19,298 nucleotides of DNA, from the NCBI GenBank assembly GCA_040878225.1, contig JBBDMR010000093.1:1-19298 (forward strand). Direction: 5' to 3'. Position numbers and translations under genes: made by a program. This document shows positions 14,054-19,298 of the stretch, piece by piece (within the stretch, counting starts at the first letter, position 1; the number at the start of each line of letters is the position of its first letter). This DNA is from MA-ANB-1 sp040878225. Lineage in GTDB: Bacteria > Actinomycetota > Acidimicrobiia > Spongiisociales > ZC4RG35. The notes below the pieces were generated by a model. The model ran no database searches. It saw only the letters and a list, made by a program, of their open reading frames with translations, and was not told the origin of the DNA.

Positions 14054-14890
14054 TCAATATTGTTTGATCGCCACCCGGTTATCGACGCGGTCAACGCTGA
14101 ATCCGAGGCTCTCATAGAGGCCCCGGGCGATTTCGTTGTCTCCGGCTGAGTAGACGATTACCTCCGCGCACTTCGCTTCATCACTGAGATAGGCCAACCC
14201 TCTCATCACCAGGTCCTTCCCGGTGCCCTGGCCTCCCAGATCGGGGTGGACTGCGAGCAGATAGATCTCCCCCACGCCGTCGGCGTGCACTTTGGTCCAG
14301 CAGAACCCCGCCACCACCCCCTGCTCGGAGCGTTCGACGAGAAAGCCATCCGCGTTGAACCAAGGTTGGTCCATCCGGTCCGCCAGGTCTCCCGTCGTCC
14401 AGTTTCCATTCTCGGGATGACCTCTAAATGCCAGGTTGATCACGGTGAGTATCCCATCGACGTCGTTCGGGGTCATCCGCTCCCCTGCCGGCACCGACTC
14501 GATTGTGTCGGCCCCGACCCGCATTCGGACCACCGCGCCCACTGACGTTTCGCCGGATTCAAGGCCCCCACGGTCGATGAGCACAAGCGGATCGATACCG
14601 TGCTCGGCGGCGATGGCCAGGATCTCGGAGCGCATTGCATCCCAGAGATGTTGACGTGACTCCACAGAGGCTCCCGCCACTTCGATCAGGCCACCGGAAC
14701 CATCGGAGGCCTCGACGAGCGTGACGATTGCGTTGATGGGATCCCCACCAATGCGATAAATGCCCTTGCCTCTCTCCAATTGGAGAAATGTGTGTTCGCT
14801 GAGGAGCGGGTCACTGGCAACCTGGCCCCAACCGGCAACAAGATCGCCGATTGGTGCGGGTAGTTCCGGCGAATCGTTTTTCGTGAACAC
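14054..14890 (-). CDS. mshD: Mycothiol synthase (MshD-like double-GNAT acetyltransferase)
   Basis: 278 residues from the GTG at 14890. MshD acetylates Cys-GlcN-Ins with acetyl-CoA, the last step of mycothiol synthesis, so the gene is an actinobacterial marker. The C-terminal GNAT domain is very MshD-like: AFRGHPENGNWTTGDLADRM, PWFNADGFL, FCWTKVH, GEIYLLAVHPDLGGQGTG (the acetyl-CoA loop) and LYESLGF near the end. The N-terminal GNAT half is degenerate, as in the family. M. tuberculosis MshD is about 315 residues, so this is slightly short. An in-frame TTG at 14920 is possible, but the GTG has a TACCGT -10-type box exactly 7 nt upstream, which suggests a leaderless mRNA starting at this GTG. 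Confidence 0.88.
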   Translation of the reverse strand: MFTKNDSPELPAPIGDLVAGWGQVASDPLLSEHTFLQLERGKGIYRIGGDPINAIVTLVEASDGSGGLIEVAGASVESRQHLWDAMRSEILAIAAEHGIDPLVLIDRGGLESGETSVGAVVRMRVGADTIESVPAGERMTPNDVDGILTVINLAFRGHPENGNWTTGDLADRMDQPWFNADGFLVERSEQGVVAGFCWTKVHADGVGEIYLLAVHPDLGGQGTGKDLVMRGLAYLSDEAKCAEVIVYSAGDNEIARGLYESLGFSVDRVDNRVAIKQY

Positions 14891-14897
14891 GGAACAA

Positions 14898-14903
14898 ACG
14901 GTA
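14898..14903 (-). promoter_or_regulatory. Candidate -10 box for leaderless mshD
   Basis: TACCGT on the minus strand, 7 nt before the GTG at 14890. It matches the actinobacterial TANNNT consensus at the distance that would put transcription start on the start codon. No clear -35. Confidence 0.5.
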
Positions 14904-14924
14904 ACTAATGGGGTAGCCAAGCCC

Positions 14925-14930
14925 TATTCT
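14925..14930 (+). promoter_or_regulatory. Candidate -10 box for leaderless patatin-like gene
   Basis: TATTCT, 7 nt before the GTG at 14938. The only purine run before the GTG (AAGG) abuts the codon and cannot act as an SD, which favours leaderless initiation. Confidence 0.5.
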
Positions 14931-14937
14931 GATAAGG

Positions 14938-15909
14938 GTGACCAGGGTAGGACTTGTCCTGGGTGGCGGTGGGGTCACCGGGGCGTCGTATGAAATTGCA
15001 TCGCTGATGGCCGTCCAGCTTGCCACCGGATGGAACCCCGACAACGCCGAAGTTGTCGTCGGGACCTCATCTGGTGCGTTCGTGAGCGCCCTCGTCCGCC
15101 ACGATTCACTCACACTCGACTCTCTGGTGCATCCCGGCGACGAGAGATCCGACGTCGCAGAGCGGATCAAGGGCCACCTCTATCAGCGGGGCGGGAAGCG
15201 AAACGTCGGCAAATGGGTGCGTCATGGAATCGCTCCTGGACTGAGACGTCCGGGAGTGACCCTGTTCATGGGTTCGCCGGCTCCATACCACTCCCAGGGC
15301 CTCGCCGAGTGGGTCGCGTCGCAGATCGGTGAGGGCGCTGCAAACTCCTGGCCCGACAAACCCACCGCGATTGTTGCATATGACATCGAATCGAGACAGC
15401 GGGCAGTTTTCGGAACTGCCAATCATCCTGAGGCCGGTCTTGCGGAAGCCGTTGCCGCCTCGACGGCAATCCCGCTTCTGTTCCGCCCGTATCCGATTGG
15501 AGGGAGGTTGTACGTCGACGGGGGTGTTGCCTCCGGAACTCACGCCGATCTGGTCCTCGGTCACAACCGACCGCTCGACCTCGTCCTCATCGTCGCCCCG
15601 ATGGCAGCCGACCTCAACCGCAAACGAGCCCTCATGCACGAGAAGATGTTCGACCGGGTAGGCCGGAAGTCTCTCGAAGAGGAAATGGCGTTGATTCGTG
15701 ACGCCTGGCCCCATTGCGACGTCGTGACTCTGACCCCGTCTGCATCGGTGCAAAACGCCATGCGACCCAACCCGATGGATGCCGGAAGAGCAGTCCCGAC
15801 CTTCATGCGGACGCTGATCTCGATGAAACGGAAGCTGGCCCAGCCTGAGGTCTGGTCGATTATCAGCGACCACCTGGAGACCCAGGTTCACCGCAGTCGG
15901 GCCGGTTAG
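14938..15909 (+). CDS. Patatin-like phospholipase/acyl hydrolase
   Basis: 323 residues of the bacterial patatin (RssA-like) family. The Ser-Asp dyad is present: oxyanion loop GGGGVTGA (9-16), nucleophile Ser44 in GTSSG (42-46, GxSxG), and Asp194 in DGG. The helix AEAVAASTAIPLLFRPYPI before the DGG motif is also typical of the family. No signal peptide is seen; the N-terminus goes straight into the first beta-strand, so the enzyme should be cytosolic or membrane-peripheral. Substrate (phospholipid or acyl-CoA) cannot be read from sequence. The GTG start lies 47 bases from the divergent mshD start, and the 3' end overlaps the convergent DUF368 gene by 4 bases. Confidence 0.9.
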   Translation: MTRVGLVLGGGGVTGASYEIASLMAVQLATGWNPDNAEVVVGTSSGAFVSALVRHDSLTLDSLVHPGDERSDVAERIKGHLYQRGGKRNVGKWVRHGIAPGLRRPGVTLFMGSPAPYHSQGLAEWVASQIGEGAANSWPDKPTAIVAYDIESRQRAVFGTANHPEAGLAEAVAASTAIPLLFRPYPIGGRLYVDGGVASGTHADLVLGHNRPLDLVLIVAPMAADLNRKRALMHEKMFDRVGRKSLEEEMALIRDAWPHCDVVTLTPSASVQNAMRPNPMDAGRAVPTFMRTLISMKRKLAQPEVWSIISDHLETQVHRSRAG

Positions 15910-16775
15910 AGCTCGTCCGGCGCCAGCCGCGCCACACCCAGCACTATGCAGAAGCCGACGACCGCGGCTATGAGCGCCATGAGCACGTCACCATCGGGGG
16001 CACCGAGACCCGCCCCCTGGACGCCGTCCGGCCACGGCCAGACGATGCGGAGGGATCCTGCCATCAACCCGATCATTCCGGCGAGGACCATGTCATGCCA
16101 ACGGCGGAGAGCGACATGGAGGATTTGTGAGAAGAAGGCGAGTCCAACGATTGCACCGAGGATGAAAATGCCGACGGCGGCATAGTCGCGATCATTCACC
16201 GCACTGAGGACGGAGTCGTACATGCCGATCAGGACCAGGATGAGCGATCCGGAGATCCCGGGAAGGATCATCGCGCAGATCGCGATCGCCGCCGAGAAAA
16301 AGTAGGCAAAGAGTCCAGGTGATTCCCGCACCATCCCAGAACCCAGACCGAGGATTGCGAACAGCGCGCCTCCGACCACCAGGCCCACCCAGAGGTGCAA
16401 CATGGACGGCTCCCGGATCATCCTGATTGCCATCGCGATCGAGCCGACGACAAGCCCGAAGAAGGCCGCAGCGAGAATGATCGGATTCTCTTCCAGCTGC
16501 ACCTCGATGAAGTGGGCGAGGCTGAGAACTGCGGTGAGAATCCCGCCCAGAACCAGAAAGAGAAAGCCCCATTCGACATCGCGAAGGTTGCGCTTCATCC
16601 CGGCAAAGTCGCCTTTAATCAGCGACCCCAGAGCAGAGCTTCCCGATCTGATGTTGGCGACAAGCCTCTCGTAGATGCCTGTCACCAGGGCGATGGTCCC
16701 CCCGGACACACCGGGGACGACATCGGCCGAACCCATCAGGAACCCGATGACGTATGTCTTTAGTGCGGAAAGCAT
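15906..16775 (-). CDS. DUF368 membrane protein, PopT-type undecaprenyl-phosphate translocase
   Basis: 289 residues, polytopic (about eight hydrophobic segments). The two inverted-repeat DUF368 signatures are clear: GSADVVPGVSGGTIALVTGIYE (15-36) and MILPGISGSLILVLIGMYD (169-187). DUF368 proteins (PopT) have been shown to act as undecaprenyl-phosphate translocases, returning the lipid carrier of cell-wall synthesis to the cytoplasmic face. The ATG at 16775 gives the conserved N-terminus; a longer in-frame start would extend it through the end of the upstream dehydratase gene in another frame. No SD is visible; TACTAT lies 7 nt upstream. The 3' end overlaps the patatin gene by 4 bases, tail to tail. 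Confidence 0.93.
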   Translation of the reverse strand: MLSALKTYVIGFLMGSADVVPGVSGGTIALVTGIYERLVANIRSGSSALGSLIKGDFAGMKRNLRDVEWGFLFLVLGGILTAVLSLAHFIEVQLEENPIILAAAFFGLVVGSIAMAIRMIREPSMLHLWVGLVVGGALFAILGLGSGMVRESPGLFAYFFSAAIAICAMILPGISGSLILVLIGMYDSVLSAVNDRDYAAVGIFILGAIVGLAFFSQILHVALRRWHDMVLAGMIGLMAGSLRIVWPWPDGVQGAGLGAPDGDVLMALIAAVVGFCIVLGVARLAPDEL

Positions 16776-16782
16776 CGGAGGG

Positions 16783-16788
16783 ATAGTA
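16783..16788 (-). promoter_or_regulatory. Candidate -10 box for leaderless DUF368 gene
   Basis: TACTAT on the minus strand, 7 nt before the ATG at 16775, in the 25-bp gap after the dehydratase. The gene could thus be transcribed separately as well as by read-through. Confidence 0.5.
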
Positions 16789-16800
16789 CGGCGGGCTTTT

Positions 16801-17745
16801 TCAATATCCTGGGGTTCTGATCGCCGGGTCGTCGCCCATCCCCAGATTGGCCCCGGATAGAACAGCCACCACGGCTTCACCGGGAGACGGCTTGAAGTGA
16901 CCTTCACGAAGCGCGGCGATGGTGGTGGCGGATGCCGGCTCGACCCAGAGCCGACATTGATCCCACAGCCATTCCTGGGCGGCAAGAGTCGAGGCGTCAC
17001 TCACCAGCACCGAACCCGCGATCCACTGATTCGCGGTCCACGGATGTGTCCCGAGTTTCCTGGCGCCGAGCGACGAGGCGGCAATCCCGCCGACCTCCAC
17101 TTCGGTGGGGGCTCCCTGTGCTCTTGCGGTGTGCAGAGTCGGGCAGAGTTCGGATTCGACCCCGATGACATCGGCCTCGCCGCGGAACCAACTGGCGGTG
17201 CCTCCGATCAGGCCGCCACCGCCGACCGCCACGAGAACCGTGGAGGCTCCTTCGACTTGCCGGCCGATCTCATATGCCACCGTCCCCTGGCCCGCCATCA
17301 CCTCCGGTTGGTCGTAGGCATGGGCGACGAAATGCCCGGTGGCTTCGGCGTATTCCTGGCTGGCAGCGAGGGCGTCGTAGTAGTAGCCGTCGATGACCCT
17401 GACGTCAGCCCCGTAGCGCGCGATTGCTTCGGTCTTTTCCTTCGGAGAGGACGCGGGCACAAAGATCGTTGCCGGGATGCTGAGACGCTCGGCCGCGTAT
17501 GCAACAGCCTTTCCAAAGTTGCCGCCAGATGCGGCCACCACCTCCTCCGGGCGCGCCGAGAGAAGGACGTTGAACGCTCCTCTGACTTTGAACGAACCGG
17601 TGACCTGGAGGTTTTCCAGCTTGAGAATCAGCTTCCAATCGTCCGAGAGGATTCTCCCGAGGTCGATGGTTGGAGTCAACCGGACGAAGCCGGCGATCCG
17701 GTCGGCCGCCGCCTCGATATCGTTTCTCTCGATCGGCTCGGGCAT
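16801..17745 (-). CDS. PLP-dependent threonine/serine dehydratase-like enzyme (fold type II)
   Basis: 314 residues. The PLP-binding Lys53 sits in TGSFKVRGA, the substrate/phosphate loop is SGGNFG (73-78, usually SGGNHG), and the PLP-phosphate loop is GGGGLIGG (175-182). The protein ends after the catalytic domain (LSGANLG, 296-302), so there is no ACT-like regulatory domain as in biosynthetic IlvA. That points to a catabolic threonine/serine dehydratase making 2-oxobutyrate or pyruvate, or a relative such as serine racemase or hydroxyaspartate dehydratase. The ATG at 17745 has no SD; TAGCGT lies 7 nt upstream. It is divergent from kynureninase across 48 bases. Both are PLP enzymes of amino-acid breakdown, which may hint at shared control. 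Confidence 0.85.
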   Translation of the reverse strand: MPEPIERNDIEAAADRIAGFVRLTPTIDLGRILSDDWKLILKLENLQVTGSFKVRGAFNVLLSARPEEVVAASGGNFGKAVAYAAERLSIPATIFVPASSPKEKTEAIARYGADVRVIDGYYYDALAASQEYAEATGHFVAHAYDQPEVMAGQGTVAYEIGRQVEGASTVLVAVGGGGLIGGTASWFRGEADVIGVESELCPTLHTARAQGAPTEVEVGGIAASSLGARKLGTHPWTANQWIAGSVLVSDASTLAAQEWLWDQCRLWVEPASATTIAALREGHFKPSPGEAVVAVLSGANLGMGDDPAIRTPGY

Positions 17746-17752
17746 CGCGAGG

Positions 17753-17758
17753 ACGCTA
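17753..17758 (-). promoter_or_regulatory. Candidate -10 box for leaderless dehydratase gene
   Basis: TAGCGT on the minus strand, 7 nt before the ATG at 17745; no SD precedes this start. Confidence 0.45.
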
Positions 17759-17781
17759 TCAGGAGTCCCGACCGTCTCCGG

Positions 17782-17787
17782 TAACGT
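17782..17787 (+). promoter_or_regulatory. Candidate -10 box for leaderless kynureninase gene
   Basis: TAACGT, 6 nt before the GTG at 17794; no SD precedes this start. Confidence 0.45.
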
Positions 17788-17793
17788 GACCCG

Positions 17794-19078
17794 GTGATCG
17801 ATCTACCTGACCGATACCCCGGCGCCAGCGGCTACGACCGTGCGCAAGACCTGGACCACGCTGACCCGCTGGCCGGCTACCGGTCGAAATTCGTCGCGGC
17901 TGATCCGGGGATGATCTACCTCGACGGGAACTCGCTGGGACGGCTCCCTGAGGAAGCAAGGAGGACGGTGGACCGCGTCGTCGACCACGAATGGGGTGAA
18001 CGGCTGATCCGGAGCTGGAACGAGGGATGGTGGGAGCTCCAGCTACGCCTCGGTGATTTTCTCGCCCCGATTCTTGGCGCCGGAATGGGCGAAGTGATCA
18101 TCTCCGATTCGACTTCGGTCAACCTCTTCAAGCTTGCCGGAGCCGCCGTCGGCGCTCGTCCGGGGCGGAGCCGGATCATCACCGATGACCTCAACTTCCC
18201 CAGTGATGTCTACGTCGTCGACGGTATCGCCAGATCTCATGGGCTGGAGCTGGTGGTCGTGAAGTCAGATGGCATCAACGGCCCGGTGGATGCAATCGCC
18301 GCGGAATTGGATGAACGGACGGCGCTGGTTTCCCTCTCCCACACCAGCTACATGTCCGGATACACGTACGACATGACGGCAGTCAACGAGGTGGCGCACG
18401 CGGCTGGCGCGATGGTGTTGTGGGACACCTCACACTCGGTGGGTTCGGTCCCGATCGATTTCGAGGGAACGGGAACCGACCTCGNNNNNNNNNNGCTGCA
18501 CCTACAAGTACCTCAACGGCGGCCCCGGGAGTCCTGCATTTCTCTATGTCCGCGAATCGCTGCAGTCGACGCTGCAGAACCCGATTAGCGCATGGTGGGC
18601 TCATGAGGCCCCATTCGACCTCAGCCTCGAGTTCAAACCGACGGGAGGGATCCGCAGATTCCACACCGGGACCATGCCGATTCTCTCGCTCGCTTCCATC
18701 GAACCTGGAATCCAAATGGTTCTCGATGCCGGGATGGATCCGATCAGGGAGAAGTCGATTGCACTCACCGGATACTTCATCGAAATGTGGAACGAAGAGC
18801 TTGCCGATCTCGGATTCCAGTTGGAGTCACCGACCGATCCTGCCCGGCGCGGGAGCCACGTTTCCCTCAGCCATCCAGATGGGTGGCCGATCACCCGAGC
18901 GCTCATCGAACTCGGCAATGTGATCCCCGACTTCCGGGCACCGGACAATGTCCGTTTCGGCTTTGCCCCGCTCTACACATCCTTCACTGAGGTCCACACT
19001 GCTGTGCACCGGCTGAAGTCGTTGATGGAGAGCGGAGCGCACCAGAAAGTGGATTCAGCCCGAAGGGCTGTGACGTGA
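17794..19078 (+). CDS. kynU: Kynureninase, interrupted by a 10-N assembly gap
   Basis: About 426 residues if the gap is closed in frame, the usual family length. The enzyme is a fold type I PLP hydrolase that cleaves kynurenine (or 3-hydroxykynurenine) to anthranilate (or hydroxyanthranilate) and alanine. Visible before the gap: YLDGNSLG (42-49), DSTSVNLFK (105-113), FPSD (135-138), and LWDTSHSVG (209-217, PLP-binding Asp211). After the gap: CTYKYLNGGPG, with the Schiff-base lysine, then WWAHE and FHTGTMPILSLAS. The two halves are in different frames only because ten Ns were inserted. The GTG start has TAACGT 6 nt upstream and no SD. No other kynurenine-pathway gene is within the window. Confidence 0.93.
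18485..18494. other. Assembly gap (10 N) inside kynureninase
   Basis: A run of ten N lies between codons for DL and GCTYKY of a strongly conserved motif. For the two halves to be in frame the missing length must be a multiple of three; the family pattern D-L-A-V-G-C predicts six bases. Confidence 0.95.
19056..19070 (+). repeat. Small hairpin in the last codons of kynureninase
   Basis: CAGCCC-GAA-GGGCTG is a perfect 6-bp stem with a three-base loop. It ends five bases before the stop codon and is not followed by a T-run, so it is not a classical intrinsic terminator; it could slow or protect the transcript end. Confidence 0.35.
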
Positions 19079-19181
19079 GGTTCGAACGAGATCGGATGGA
19101 CACCCGGCATCAGCCTGGCCGACCCAGCGGCCCTGGGTCATCCTGGTAGAGGGGTCCTTCGCCTTTGGCTCGTCGGTTCAT
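19058..19181 (-). pseudogene. Frameshifted N-terminal remnant of a phage-type (tyrosine recombinase) integrase
   Basis: On the minus strand an ATG at 19181, with AAGG 4 nt upstream, opens a 23-codon frame reading MNRRAKGEGPLYQDDPG and stopping at 19110. Skipping one base at 19130 continues the sense as RWVGQADAG, and this shifted frame stays open to 19058. The joined string resembles the arm-type DNA-binding N-terminus of actinobacterial integrases, where a basic stretch, GEGSIY and GRWVG follow in that order. Nothing after about 40 residues is preserved: the remnant runs straight into the end of kynureninase. The identification rests on motif recall alone, and a recent sequencing error in an otherwise truncated gene is possible. 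Confidence 0.4.
19121..19139. repeat. 7-bp inverted repeat, weak terminator candidate
   Basis: Arms GACCCAG (19121-19127) and CTGGGTC (19133-19139) flank a five-base loop CGGCC, about 43 bases after the kynureninase stop. No T-tract follows on either strand. It coincides with the frameshift in the integrase remnant. Confidence 0.3.
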
Positions 19182-19298
19182 TGGTCCTTCTTCCGCCTTT
19201 CCTTATCGGTAAGAGGAACCCAGCGCTCGCGAGGCCTGCTTCGTGGTGCTCTCCTACATGATTGAGAATCGGGGTTAGAGAAACATGAGTGGCAGCCG
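19178..19298 (-). other. Open frame entering from the right edge and overlapping the integrase start
   Basis: A minus-strand frame is open from the window edge for 39 codons and ends RERWVPLTDKERRKKDQ. Its TGA overlaps the ATG of the integrase-like remnant as ATGA. That is the arrangement often seen for a small excisionase or regulator ahead of an integrase gene, but too little is visible to assign a family, and a plus-strand ATG at 19286 competes for the same DNA. On the plus strand 19079-19298 shows no supported gene. Confidence 0.2.

Noticed and set aside
19079..19087. GGTTCGAAC resembles a tRNA T-loop, suggesting a tRNA 3' end used as an att site
   Set aside because: The preceding bases are the end of kynureninase and no acceptor, D or anticodon stem can be drawn. 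It is only an 8-bp palindrome.
19286..19298. ATGAGTGGCAGC at the right edge as the start of a plus-strand gene
   Set aside because: Only four codons are visible and the upstream SD is weak. It also conflicts with the minus-strand open frame; undecidable from this window.

Overview
The window is high-G+C, densely packed bacterial DNA that reads as an actinobacterium. The main reasons are a phosphatidylinositol/PIM lipid cassette (pgsA-patA-pimA), a mycothiol synthase (mshD), a pdxS-pdxT-yebC tail arranged as in mycobacteria, and several starts with a TANNNT box 6-7 nt before the start codon, as in actinobacterial leaderless transcripts. A 10-N scaffold gap suggests a draft or metagenome assembly. 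I cannot place it below phylum; a lineage outside the well-studied mycobacteria/streptomycetes is my guess.

Layout. (1) 1-6844, minus strand, probably one long operon read right to left: an orphan FtsX-type permease, PI-phosphate synthase, PatA-like acyltransferase and PimA-like mannosyltransferase (coupled by 1-4 base overlaps), then pdxS, pdxT (PLP synthase) and a 3'-truncated yebC. (2) 7051-10406, plus strand: an EF-G-like GTPase with altered G3 and G4 motifs, then a type II citrate synthase. (3) 10415-12846, minus strand: thrS, with a small membrane protein coupled to its stop codon. (4) 12925-14044, plus strand: an aminoglycoside-phosphotransferase-fold protein lacking its catalytic loop residues, then a 69-residue zinc-ribbon protein whose ribosome binding site is buried in a hairpin. 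(5) 14054-19078: mshD and a patatin-like lipase, divergent from a 47-bp gap; a DUF368 (PopT-type) undecaprenyl-phosphate translocase and a PLP-dependent threonine/serine dehydratase on minus; and kynureninase on plus, divergent from the dehydratase across a 48-bp gap. (6) 19079-19298: no intact gene, but the minus strand carries what looks like the frameshifted N-terminus of a phage-type integrase abutting the 3' end of kynureninase.

Genes in block 1 cooperate in making PI and the first mannosylated, acylated PIM glycolipids, and in making PLP, which the dehydratase and kynureninase of block 5 use. Most genes are ordinary housekeeping. The less ordinary points are the run of five leaderless-type starts with two back-to-back promoters, the SD-sequestering hairpin, the degenerate kinase, the atypical EF-G paralogue, and the integrase remnant at the right edge. 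I found no CRISPR array, rRNA, tRNA or intact mobile element.
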